Source: Hoeflea sp038900095 (GTDB taxonomy: Bacteria; Pseudomonadota; Alphaproteobacteria; Rhizobiales; Rhizobiaceae). Taken from it: a stretch of DNA of 64,000 bases. A program made the position numbers and the translations under genes. Below the pieces are notes generated by a model, which ran no database searches, was not told where the DNA came from, and was given only the letters and a program-made list of their open reading frames with translations. The stretch lies in contig NZ_JBBMQQ010000010.1 of NCBI RefSeq assembly GCF_038900095.1, forward strand, positions 114,484 to 178,483. The letters are read 5' to 3'. The first letter of the stretch is position 1, and each line of letters begins with the position of its first letter. Positions 56,697 through 64,000 of the stretch are shown one piece after another.

Positions 56697-57173
56697 ATGG
56701 TTGAGAAGGTTCCGATGACGCAAGGAGGCTACGCCAAGCTGCAAGAAGAACTGCGCTGGCGTCAGCAATCCGAACGGCCGCGGATCATCGAGGCGATCTC
56801 CGAAGCACGTGCCCATGGCGACCTTTCGGAAAACGCCGAATATCACGCCGCCAAGGAAGCCCAGAGTCACAATGAAGGCCGCATCGGCGAGCTGGAGGAC
56901 TACACGTCCCGCGCCGAGATCATCGACGTGTCCAAGATGTCCGGCGACACGATCAAGTTCGGCGCCACCGTCAGACTGGTTGACGAGGACACCGAGGAAG
57001 AGCGGACCTACCAGATTGTCGGTGACCAGGAAGCCGATGTGAAGGCGGGCCGGATCTCGATTTCCTCGCCGATCTCGCGTGCCCTGATCGGCAAGTCGGT
57101 GGGCGATTCCATCGAGGTCGTCGCGCCGGGCGGTTCCAAGGCCTATGAAATCCTTGAGGTGAAGTGGGGCTGA
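56697..57173 (+). CDS. greA: Transcription elongation factor GreA
   Basis: The protein has 158 residues: an N-terminal antiparallel coiled coil (about 1-77) whose tip GDLSENAEYH carries the acidic residues D42 and E45 that reach the polymerase active centre, and a C-terminal FKBP-like domain (about 83-158) with GRISISSPISRALIGKSVGD. It rescues backtracked RNA polymerase by stimulating transcript cleavage. AGGA lies eight bases before the ATG. The lpsB gene follows after 37 bases, an arrangement known in Sinorhizobium. Confidence 0.97.
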   Translation: MVEKVPMTQGGYAKLQEELRWRQQSERPRIIEAISEARAHGDLSENAEYHAAKEAQSHNEGRIGELEDYTSRAEIIDVSKMSGDTIKFGATVRLVDEDTEEERTYQIVGDQEADVKAGRISISSPISRALIGKSVGDSIEVVAPGGSKAYEILEVKWG

Positions 57174-57210
57174 TCCCCCGCTTCCGCAACCAGGTTCAGG
57201 GTGCGATCCC

Positions 57211-58281
57211 ATGCTTGCCGATCCATCCTCGACCCTTGTCATCGCCCCTAATCTGAAGCGGCGTCTGTCCGGCGTGACCACGTCGATCATTCAGCTGATT
57301 CCGGTGCAAAACCGGCTTGGGCAGAAGATCGCCGTTTTCGGCCCCGGCCTGCCCGGTCACTTGCCAGTGCTGCGCCTTGTCGACCTGCCGCGCCTGTGGC
57401 GCGCGCCCGCGGGCCGGCCATCGCGGATCTGGCATGCAAGGCGCAATGTCGAAATGCTGATGGGCCTGGTCATGCGCGACATCCTGCGCATGCCGCTCGG
57501 GCTGGTGTTCACCTCCGCCTCGCAGCGGGTGCATTCGCGCTGGACCCGGTTCCTGATTTCCCGCATGGACGGGGTGATCGCCACCAGCCACAAGACCGCG
57601 TCCTACCTGAAGGTACCGCACCGCGTCAGCCTGCACGGGATCAACGCCGAGCGGTTTTCGCCATCGGCTGACCGGGCTGAAGTGCGGCGTGCGCTGGCCC
57701 TGCCGCCGGGCCAGAAGCTGGCCGGCTGCTTCGGCCGGATCCGCCGCCAGAAGGGCACCGATCTGTTTGTCGACGCGATGATCCGGCTGCTGCCGTCGCG
57801 GCCGGGCTGGAGCGCCATCGTCGCCGGCCGCGCCACCGCCAGTCACGCATCCTTTCTCGCCGGGCTCAAGGCCCGCGTTGCCGCGGCAAACCTCGAAGAC
57901 CGGATCCTGTTTGTCGGCGAGCACCCCGAAATCAATGAATGGTATCGCGCGCTCGATCTCTTTGTCGCCCCGCAGCGCTGGGAAGGCTTTGGCCTGACCC
58001 CGCTCGAGGCACAGGCCAGCGGCGTGCCGGTGGTCGCCACCGATGTCGGCGCGTTTCAGGAAATCATCGCCCAGGGCGCCGCGGAAACCGGCGTGGTGGT
58101 GGCCAAAGACGATCTCGACGCGCTCGCCGCATCGGCGGCTGACTTCATGGATGACGATTCCCGGCGCGATGCCGCCGCGCAACGGGCGCGGCCGCACGTG
58201 CTGGCCAACTTCACCATCGAGGGCGAGGCAAAACGGCTTTCCGAGACCTATGAAGAGGTTTGGCAGAAAGCCCATGCTTGA
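57211..58281 (+). CDS. lpsB: LPS core glycosyltransferase LpsB (GT4, mannosyltransferase type)
   Basis: The protein has 356 residues with the two Rossmann domains of GT-B enzymes. The retaining GT4 motif EX7E is E258 to E266 (EGFGLTPLE), and the donor-binding strand AGCFGRIRRQKGTDLFVDAM precedes it. Its place directly after greA and before two more glycosyltransferases matches the S. meliloti lpsB region, where LpsB is an LPS-core mannosyltransferase needed for normal LPS and effective symbiosis. Acts on the cytoplasmic face. Its 3' end overlaps the next gene by eight bases. Confidence 0.9.
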   Translation: MLADPSSTLVIAPNLKRRLSGVTTSIIQLIPVQNRLGQKIAVFGPGLPGHLPVLRLVDLPRLWRAPAGRPSRIWHARRNVEMLMGLVMRDILRMPLGLVFTSASQRVHSRWTRFLISRMDGVIATSHKTASYLKVPHRVSLHGINAERFSPSADRAEVRRALALPPGQKLAGCFGRIRRQKGTDLFVDAMIRLLPSRPGWSAIVAGRATASHASFLAGLKARVAAANLEDRILFVGEHPEINEWYRALDLFVAPQRWEGFGLTPLEAQASGVPVVATDVGAFQEIIAQGAAETGVVVAKDDLDALAASAADFMDDDSRRDAAAQRARPHVLANFTIEGEAKRLSETYEEVWQKAHA

Positions 58282-59221
58282 TATCCTGATCATCGGCAAG
58301 GACTCGAAATACGGCCTGACCAAGGACAGCCTGCTGCTGGAAGAGGCAATCCGCAACGCCGGCCTCCCCCACATCATCGGCCACGCCGATCACAAGAGCA
58401 GGCCGCTTATGGAGCGGCTCACGAGAACCCGGCGCGCACGCATCGCGATCCATATCGAACGGGTCTATCCCGCCTGGTATTCAGCCGCAGACATCCACTA
58501 TCTCCTGCCCAATCAGGAACGCTTTCCGCACCGCCACCTCGGGCGGCTGCGCCATATCGATCTGGTGCTGTGCAAGAGCCGCCACGCTGTCGATATATTC
58601 TCGGCTCACGGCGCCAGGACATTTCACCTGGGCTTCACCTCGGAAGACAGGGCGTCACCCGCAACGCCCAAGGATTATGGCGCTTTCGTCCACATTGCCG
58701 GCGCCAGCACGCTCAAGGGCACCGAAGCCGTATTGGCCGCGTGGCAGGCCCACCCGGAATGGCCCGAACTGACGCTGGTGATGAACGCCCGTCTGGCGCC
58801 GCCCTCGGTTCCGGACAATGTCAGGCTGATCAGCGAGTATCTTGATGACGACGACATGCGGACACTGCAGAATACCTGCGGCATTCACCTCTGCCCGTCG
58901 CAAGCCGAGGGCTGGGGGCATTACATCGTCGAGGCGATGTCGACCGGCGCGCTGGTGATCACCACCGACGCTCCGCCGATGAATGAACTCGTGAATGCCG
59001 ATACCGGCCTGCTGGTCGAGGCAGCTTCCAGCACCCCGCGTCATCTCGGCACCTGCTTTCAGGTCGATCAGGCTGCGCTCGAGGCGGCCATCATCAAGGC
59101 GATGACGATGTCCACCGAAGACAAGGCCCGGATCGGCGCCCGCGCATGGGAGGGGTTCGACGCCATCCGCTCCGGATTTGCCGGGCGGCTGACAGAGCTT
59201 CTGGGCAGTGACGGGCGATGA
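58274..59221 (+). CDS. GT4 glycosyltransferase, second gene of the lps cluster (LpsE position)
   Basis: The protein has 315 residues from ATG 58274; its start overlaps the lpsB stop. The C-terminal GT4 domain has EX7E at E212 to E220 (EGWGHYIVE). The N-terminal domain starts MLDILIIGKDSKYGLTKDS and lacks a classical glycine-rich loop. In S. meliloti the gene in this position is lpsE. It should add a sugar to the LPS core. The stop overlaps the next start in ATGA at 59218-59221, so translation of all three transferases is coupled. Confidence 0.85.
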   Translation: MLDILIIGKDSKYGLTKDSLLLEEAIRNAGLPHIIGHADHKSRPLMERLTRTRRARIAIHIERVYPAWYSAADIHYLLPNQERFPHRHLGRLRHIDLVLCKSRHAVDIFSAHGARTFHLGFTSEDRASPATPKDYGAFVHIAGASTLKGTEAVLAAWQAHPEWPELTLVMNARLAPPSVPDNVRLISEYLDDDDMRTLQNTCGIHLCPSQAEGWGHYIVEAMSTGALVITTDAPPMNELVNADTGLLVEAASSTPRHLGTCFQVDQAALEAAIIKAMTMSTEDKARIGARAWEGFDAIRSGFAGRLTELLGSDGR

Positions 59222-60261
59222 ACCTGCTGCATCTGTCCAGCGAAACCGGACTTCGCGGCGGTGAAAACCAGCTGTTGCTGCTGGCAGGACAGACCAAGCC
59301 CGGCATTATCGAGCATTATGGCGTCCCGCGCGCATCGGCGCTTTACGCGGCCCTCCCCGCGGGTGCTGCCAGGCTGCCGGTCAACTGCCGCGGCCTGCTT
59401 GATCCGGGCTCTATCCTGAAGATCAGAACCTTTCTTCACGCTCACGATATCGATCTCGTTCACGCCCATTCCAACCGGGCGCACAAGACGGCGGTGGCAG
59501 CCAAGCTCGGCGGACGGCAGCGGCTGATCTTCTCGCGGCGCAATGCCTTCGAGTGCCGCGGCGGACTGCTCTATCGCGCCGTCGATCAGTTCATCACCAT
59601 TTCCAGGGCCGGTTACCAGGCCTTGCGCGACGGCGGCGTTGCCGGCGACCGGATCGAGATCATTCACGATGCGGTCGACGAGGCAGCACTTGCCGCTGCC
59701 CTGCCCGAACGCCTTGGCTTTGGCGACGACACCACGCTCATCCTCTGCGTAGCGGCCTTCACCGCCGAAAAGGACCACGCCACCCTGCTCAAGGCCTGGG
59801 AACGGACGCAGAAGACATCCGCGAACGCCCATCTTGTCCTGGCCGGAGACGGGCCTGCGCTTGCAGCGATGCGGCGGCAGGCGGCCGGGTTGCCGAGGGT
59901 GACCTTTCTTGGCTGGCGCGATGACATCGCCTCACTGATCAAGGGCGCCGACATCGTCACCCTTGCCTCACGCGAAGAAGGGCTTGGCTCCAGCCTCTGC
60001 ACCGCGCAATGGGCCGGCAAGCCGGTGGTTGCCACCACGGCAGGCGGCATCGTCGAAGCCGTCAGCGACAGGGAAACCGGGCTTCTGAGCCCGCCGGGTG
60101 ACGCCGAACAGTTTTCGCAAAACCTGATTGCCCTGACCGAGGATACCGCCATGCGCCGGGACTATGGCGATGCCGCCGCCATCCGCGCCCGGGGCCTGTT
60201 CTCGCTCGAGACATTTCATGCCCGGCACCTGGAAATCTATAACCGCCTGGCCGGCGCCTGA
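59218..60261 (+). CDS. GT4 glycosyltransferase, third gene of the lps cluster (LpsD position)
   Basis: The protein has 347 residues and the GT-B fold, with N-terminal ETGLRGGENQLLLLAG (donor/acceptor glycine loop) and DIDLVHAHSNRAHKTA, and C-terminal ASREEGLGSSLCTAQWAGKPVVAT. At the EX7E site E254 is kept but the second position is T262 instead of glutamate, an unusual change for GT4. In S. meliloti the gene in this position is lpsD. It is convergent with the GT2 gene after 22 bases. Confidence 0.83.
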   Translation: MNLLHLSSETGLRGGENQLLLLAGQTKPGIIEHYGVPRASALYAALPAGAARLPVNCRGLLDPGSILKIRTFLHAHDIDLVHAHSNRAHKTAVAAKLGGRQRLIFSRRNAFECRGGLLYRAVDQFITISRAGYQALRDGGVAGDRIEIIHDAVDEAALAAALPERLGFGDDTTLILCVAAFTAEKDHATLLKAWERTQKTSANAHLVLAGDGPALAAMRRQAAGLPRVTFLGWRDDIASLIKGADIVTLASREEGLGSSLCTAQWAGKPVVATTAGGIVEAVSDRETGLLSPPGDAEQFSQNLIALTEDTAMRRDYGDAAAIRARGLFSLETFHARHLEIYNRLAGA

Positions 60262-60283
60262 ACACCGTAGCTGTGAAGCTGAC

Positions 60284-61048
60284 TTACCGCTGCCGACGCT
60301 TTTCGCTGCGGCGATCGGCATAGACCAGCATGTATTTCCAGAACACGGTCTGGCCGTGGATCCAGGCATTCACAAATCCCTCGACCCCGCCGAAAAACCC
60401 GCGCTTGATGACATAGGTCTTCACGAATGCCCCCAGCGCGTGAGCGAACGGGCTCAGAAGCGAAACACTGCGGTCTGTCTTTTTCAGCTGCTGGGCGCCA
60501 AGCGCTGAGTAGAGATGCGCCTTGGCCAGCGCCTGCTCGAGCGAGCGCACGGTGAAATGGTCCATATGATTGGACAGCGTGCCGGTCGGCCGGTCGGTTT
60601 CGACAAACTCATGCACCATTTTTGAATTGAACCTGGCAGCGTCACAGCGGAACAGCCTGAGCGGCGCATCCGGCCACCAGCCGGAATGGCGGAACGGCTT
60701 GCCGAGGAAAAACGACAGCCGCGGGATCCGGTAGGCGTCGTATTCGGCAGCTGCAACCGTGGACAGGATTTCTTCCGCCAGTATCGCCGGAACCCGTTCA
60801 TCGGCATCAAGCGACAACACCCAATCGCACTTTGCCTGCGTCCGGGCAAACTCCTTCTGGTCCCCGAACCCGTTGAAATCGCGGGCAGTCACCCGGGCGT
60901 TGAACGACGCGGCGATGTCGCGGGTGGCATCGTCGCTGTGGCTGTCGACCACCACGATTTCATCGCAGAAGTGCAGGCTCTCCAGCAACCCGGGCAGCAT
61001 CTCAGCCTCGTTGCGGGTGATGATGACGGCGCTGATCGTCGGCTTCAT
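60284..61048 (-). CDS. GT2 glycosyltransferase of the LPS core (LpsC position; KdtX/WaaE-like)
   Basis: The protein has 254 residues with a GT-A fold. The strand-turn motif ISAVIITRNEAEMLPGLLESL opens it and the metal-binding site is DADE at D81-E84 (LSLDADERV). The segments HEFVETDRPTGTLSNHMDHFT and KTYVIKRGFFGGVEGFVNAW match the KdtX/WaaE-like group, which adds a glucose-type residue to heptose or Kdo in the inner core. It is convergent with the three GT4 genes, as lpsC is in S. meliloti. GGAGG precedes ATG 61048. Confidence 0.87.
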   Translation of the reverse strand: MKPTISAVIITRNEAEMLPGLLESLHFCDEIVVVDSHSDDATRDIAASFNARVTARDFNGFGDQKEFARTQAKCDWVLSLDADERVPAILAEEILSTVAAAEYDAYRIPRLSFFLGKPFRHSGWWPDAPLRLFRCDAARFNSKMVHEFVETDRPTGTLSNHMDHFTVRSLEQALAKAHLYSALGAQQLKKTDRSVSLLSPFAHALGAFVKTYVIKRGFFGGVEGFVNAWIHGQTVFWKYMLVYADRRSEKRRQR

Positions 61049-61078
61049 CCATCTGCCTCCATCATCTTTCGGAGCCGC

Positions 61079-61549
61079 CTAAAGCGCCACCTGCCCCTCA
61101 TCCTTGACCTGGCGGATGGTCAGCATGGTCCTGACCGTGTCGACATTTTCTGCCGCGGTCAGCTCCTCGATGACGAAATCCTGGAAATGGCTGAGATTGC
61201 GCGCCACGCAATGCAGCAGAAAATCGCTTTCGCCCGACACCATCCAGGTTTCCCGCACGATCGGCCACTCGATGGTCCTGGCGGCAAACGCCTTCAGGTT
61301 TGCATCCGTCTGGTGCTTGAGCCCGACCATGCAGAAAGCAACCAGGTCAAACCCGAGGCTTGGCGCATTCAGCTGCGCCCGGTAACCACGGATGATGCCG
61401 GCCTGCTCGAGCTTGCGAACGCGCCTGAGACACGGCGGTGCGGAAATGCCGACGCGCTCCGACAGATCCACATTCGTCATGCGCCCGTCCTTCTGCAACT
61501 CCCGCAGGATCTTGAGGTCAATCGCATCGAGTTCGGCCTTGATCGCCAT
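61079..61549 (-). CDS. Lrp/AsnC-family transcriptional regulator
   Basis: The protein has 156 residues from ATG 61549 (AGGGAA upstream); the frame is open upstream to 61738 but Lrp proteins begin at MAIKAELDAIDLKILRELQKDGRM. The helix-turn-helix is at about 22-50 (TNVDLSERVGISAPPCLRRVRKLEQ) and the RAM effector domain at about 70-150 (DFLLHCVARNLSHFQDFV). It is divergent from trxB. In the S. meliloti lps cluster an lrp-type gene has the same position. Confidence 0.92.
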   Translation of the reverse strand: MAIKAELDAIDLKILRELQKDGRMTNVDLSERVGISAPPCLRRVRKLEQAGIIRGYRAQLNAPSLGFDLVAFCMVGLKHQTDANLKAFAARTIEWPIVRETWMVSGESDFLLHCVARNLSHFQDFVIEELTAAENVDTVRTMLTIRQVKDEGQVAL

Positions 61550-61834
61550 GAAAATTTCCCTGCTTCCAGCACAGCTGTCCGGCCTCAAAAGGGCAGGACA
61601 GCGAAACTTAATTGCGTCAGTGCGCAGCATCTGTAAAGCCTCGGCGGCTTTCTTGACGCGAAGTTCTGTGCGTAACTTTGCTGCGAAGCTTGAAACACTG
61701 CCTTGCTCGCACCTAAATGGTGGTAAGTCGCACCTCAAAATGACGTTTCACGCCATTATCTTGGCTTTCGTCATTGATGCCCCATCCGGGATGCCCCAAA
61801 CTGGCATCCGCAACATTTGTTTCAGGATCGTTCC

Positions 61835-62809
61835 ATGTCCACTCGTCACGTCCCCGTCCTCATCATCGGCTCCGGCCCTGCCGGCTACACTGCCGCGATC
61901 TATGCGGCGCGGGCCATGCTCAATCCGGTGCTGATCGCCGGCATGGAGCAAGGCGGCCAGTTGATGATCACCACGGACGTGGAAAACTACCCCGGTTACG
62001 CCGAACCGGTGCAGGGCCCCTGGATGATGGAGCAGATGCTCAAGCAGGCCGAACATGTCGGCGCGGAAATCGTCAACGACCTTGTCACCGAGGTCGAGCT
62101 GACCAACAGGCCGTTTACCGTGACCACGGATTCCGGCGCAGTATGGACCTGCGATGCACTGGTCATCGCAACCGGTGCACAGGCCAAATGGCTGGGCATC
62201 CCGTCCGAGAAGGACTTCATGGGCTTTGGCGTCTCCGCCTGTGCCACCTGTGACGGGTTCTTTTACCGCGGCAAGAATGTCATCGTCGTCGGCGGCGGCA
62301 ATTCTGCGGTCGAAGAGGCGCTGTACCTGTCCAATCTGGCCGCGCACGTCACCATGGTTCACCGCCGCGATTCCTTCCGTGCGGAAAAGATCCTGCAGCA
62401 GCGGGTGTTCGAAAAAGACAACATCGACGTGATCTGGGACACCGAAGTGGTGGAATATCTGGGAACGCCGGCTCAGCCGCCGGTGCCCGCCTCGGTCAAC
62501 GGCGTCAGGCTGAAGAACCGCAAGACCGGTGTCAGCACCGACATGCCGATTGACGGTGTCTTCGTTGCCATCGGGCACGCGCCTGCCGTCAGCCTGTTCA
62601 AGGACAAGCTCAAGCACAAGCCGAACGGCTATTTGTGGACAGCGCCGGATTCGACTGCCACGGATGTTCCCGGCGTGTTTGCCGCGGGCGATGTAACAGA
62701 CGACATTTACCGCCAGGCCGTCACGGCGGCCGGTATGGGATGTATGGCGGCTTTGGAGGCCGAGCGCTATCTGGCTGGTCACGCCAGGCACGCGGAAGCT
62801 GCCGAATAG
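61835..62809 (+). CDS. trxB: Thioredoxin reductase
   Basis: The protein has 324 residues from ATG 61835, with AGGA eight bases upstream; a TTG at 61817 also fits. The FAD motif is IIGSGPAGYTAAIYAARA (about 8-25), the redox-active disulfide CATC is C136/C139, the NADPH motif is VVGGGNSAVEEALYL (about 152-166), and the end carries GVFAAGDVTDD. It reduces thioredoxin with NADPH. The lsrB gene follows 54 bases on the same strand. Confidence 0.97.
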   Translation: MSTRHVPVLIIGSGPAGYTAAIYAARAMLNPVLIAGMEQGGQLMITTDVENYPGYAEPVQGPWMMEQMLKQAEHVGAEIVNDLVTEVELTNRPFTVTTDSGAVWTCDALVIATGAQAKWLGIPSEKDFMGFGVSACATCDGFFYRGKNVIVVGGGNSAVEEALYLSNLAAHVTMVHRRDSFRAEKILQQRVFEKDNIDVIWDTEVVEYLGTPAQPPVPASVNGVRLKNRKTGVSTDMPIDGVFVAIGHAPAVSLFKDKLKHKPNGYLWTAPDSTATDVPGVFAAGDVTDDIYRQAVTAAGMGCMAALEAERYLAGHARHAEAAE

Positions 62810-62863
62810 GCGCACAAGCGCCAGACAAAGGCCCGAACAACGGGCCAAGGGGACGAGAGCGTG

Positions 62864-63760
62864 ATGCCACTCGACTGGGATAAACTGCGCATATTTCATG
62901 CCGCCGCGGAGGCGGGCTCATTCACTCATGCGGCGGAAAAGCTGCATCTGTCGCAATCCGCCATCTCGCGGCAGGTTTCCGCACTGGAAATGGACATCGG
63001 CGCCAAGCTGTTTCACCGGCATGCCCGTGGCCTGATCCTGTCCGAACAGGGCGAAATCCTCTACCAGACAGCCCACGAAGTGCTGATGAAGCTGGAATCG
63101 GTGCGCAACCAGCTGACAGAAACCCGCGAGCGGCCGTCCGGCAAATTGCGTGTCACCACCACGGTCGGCTTCGGTCAGGGGTGGCTGACCGAGAAGGTGC
63201 AGGAGTTCCAGACACTGTATCCCGATGTTCAGGTGCAATTGCTGCTCGACAACGAGGAACTCGACGTCAACATGCGCCAGGCCGATTGCGCCATCCGCCT
63301 GCGCCAGCCGCAACAGCCGGACCTGATCCAGCGTCGCCTGTTCACCGTGCATATGCATATCTATGCGTCGCCGGCCTATCTGGCGCGTCACGGTGAGCCC
63401 AAGACCATCGACGATCTCGACAACCACCGAATCATCACTTTCGGCGAACCCGCACCGGCCTATCTCACCGACGTGAACTGGCTTGAAACAGCCGGCCGCA
63501 CACCGGAAAACCGGCGCCAGGCGCAACTCCAGATCAACAATCTGCCGGCAATCCGGCGGGCCACCTTCAATGGCGCGGGAATTTCGCTGCTGCCCGATTA
63601 CATGATCAACCGCGATCTGGCGCTGGTGCAGCTCAATCTTCCCGCCGACATTCCGACCTTCGACACCTATTTCTGCTATGCCGAGGAAATGAAAAACGCG
63701 GCCAAACTCAAGGCCTTCCGTGATTTCCTGATCAGCAAGGCCCGCAACTGGAACTTCTGA
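62864..63760 (+). CDS. lsrB: LysR-family redox regulator LsrB
   Basis: From ATG 62864 (GTG 62861 also possible) the protein has 298 residues. The helix-turn-helix opening PLDWDKLRIFHAAAEAGSFTHAAEKLHLSQ is that of rhizobial LsrB and its Brucella relative VtlR, followed by the effector domain from about 95. Counted from GTG 62861, the two cysteines visible are C143 (QADCAIRL) and C272 (YFCYAEE). LsrB of S. meliloti controls LPS and oxidative-stress genes and is required for nodulation. The place directly behind trxB and near lps genes fits that role. Confidence 0.88.
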   Translation: MPLDWDKLRIFHAAAEAGSFTHAAEKLHLSQSAISRQVSALEMDIGAKLFHRHARGLILSEQGEILYQTAHEVLMKLESVRNQLTETRERPSGKLRVTTTVGFGQGWLTEKVQEFQTLYPDVQVQLLLDNEELDVNMRQADCAIRLRQPQQPDLIQRRLFTVHMHIYASPAYLARHGEPKTIDDLDNHRIITFGEPAPAYLTDVNWLETAGRTPENRRQAQLQINNLPAIRRATFNGAGISLLPDYMINRDLALVQLNLPADIPTFDTYFCYAEEMKNAAKLKAFRDFLISKARNWNF

Positions 63761-63787
63761 CCGGCATATGAAGCTGCCGGAGTATAT

Positions 63788-63812
63788 GGCATCGGATGCC
63801 TGCCTGTTTTTT
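63788..63812 (+). terminator. Possible lsrB terminator
   Basis: GGCATCGGATGCC (63788-63800) forms a 5-bp stem, followed after six bases by a T-run at 63807-63812. Confidence 0.5.
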
Positions 63813-63865
63813 AGCCATGACAGCAGCCATGCAGTATTCGCATGGCTGACATGCGCATCATTCCC

Positions 63866-63894
63866 TTGCACATTGCTTAATTAAACACCATATC
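63866..63894 (+). promoter_or_regulatory. Candidate promoter of the small RNA
   Basis: TTGCAC (63866-63871), a 17-base spacer and CATATC (63889-63894); the -35 is good, the -10 poor. A start near 63901 is implied. Confidence 0.4.
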
Positions 63895-63900
63895 GACTAC

Positions 63901-64000
63901 AGCTGATGCACCTTTGGCGGCCTACTCCTCCCAGTGCCGCCGCATGAGCTGTTCCCCTCTGGAGGTTTTTGACCTTCATACCTATTGGGCCCGAGAGCAA
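63901..64000 (+). ncRNA. Candidate trans-acting small RNA with anti-Shine-Dalgarno loop (cut by window edge)
   Basis: GGCGGC (63916-63921) pairs with GCCGCC (63936-63941) and exposes a 14-base loop that includes TCCTCCC (63926-63932), the complement of a ribosome binding site. A second C-rich run TTCCCCTCT follows at 63952-63960 and a G/C block starts at 63987, as if a terminator hairpin begins. Loops with UCCUCCC are the hallmark of rhizobial alpha-r14/NfeR1- and AbcR-type RNAs. The gene continues beyond the window. Confidence 0.45.

Noticed and set aside
61550..61738. 63-codon N-terminal extension of the Lrp-type regulator
   Set aside because: Lrp/AsnC proteins start directly before the helix-turn-helix, and ATG 61549 has a ribosome site.

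Overview
The window reads as a chromosomal segment of a high-GC alphaproteobacterium of the order Hyphomicrobiales (Rhizobiales), most likely Rhizobiaceae or a close relative such as Hoeflea. The reasons are gene order and family content: rpoD, dnaG, GatB/YqeY protein and carA in one block; carB, greA, three LPS-core glycosyltransferases, a fourth convergent one, an Lrp-type regulator, trxB and an LsrB-type LysR regulator in the order known for the Sinorhizobium meliloti lpsB region; a DUF930 protein; and an IRO-type (RirA) box in front of a ferric-iron binding protein gene. The genus is an inference from memory of these families, not a search result.

Layout. 1-3.8 kb: end of a CaiB/BaiF CoA-transferase coupled to a TPP enzyme, a DCC thiol-redox protein, an LssY_C protein, a TIGR01244 phosphatase/sulfurtransferase-like protein and a Bfd-type [2Fe-2S] protein. 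3.9-11 kb: iron ABC permease; a nitroreductase-MarR operon with a clear promoter and two operators; an MFS (Fsr-type) exporter with a divergent LysR gene; and a periplasmic iron-binding protein. 11-17.7 kb: a set of small-molecule redox genes with their regulators (TetR/MDR reductase, aldo-keto reductase/ureidoglycine aminohydrolase, HIBADH-like dehydrogenase, hydrolase/AraC). 17.8-18.75 kb: an islet with one unknown secreted protein between inverted repeats, beside a tRNA with anticodon CAU. 19-26.4 kb: SIMPL protein, small secreted protein, GNAT, NTF2-like, an unexplained GC-rich 0.8 kb gap, DUF930 protein, SDR, GST, HxlR and small membrane proteins. 26.5-34.7 kb: rpoD, dnaG, a PAS/LuxR pair, GatB/YqeY, carA. 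34.8-48.5 kb: flavin reductase, MATE, MscS, chemoreceptor, NHL propeller, zinc peptidase, DUF2306 protein divergent from a membrane LytTR regulator, cytochrome c, GT87 and an Aur1-like PAP2 protein. 49-63.8 kb: carB, a 913-residue AT-rich repeat protein, an endonuclease-family protein, greA, the lps cluster, lrp-type gene, trxB and lsrB. The last 130 bases probably hold the start of a small RNA.

How it works together. The housekeeping backbone covers transcription (RpoD, GreA), replication (DnaG), arginine/pyrimidine supply (CarAB), thiol redox (TrxB, LsrB) and LPS core synthesis. Accessory genes are mostly one- or two-gene modules, each next to its own regulator and often with a visible palindromic operator.

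The most unusual locus is 52508-55249. It encodes a secreted, C-terminally membrane-anchored protein built of eleven complete 45-residue repeats, visibly AT-richer than everything around it, and it lies between carB and greA. Other points worth a second look are the PAS/LuxR pair, the tRNA-side islet, the candidate anti-Shine-Dalgarno small RNA at the right edge, and several leader hairpins that overlap ribosome binding sites.
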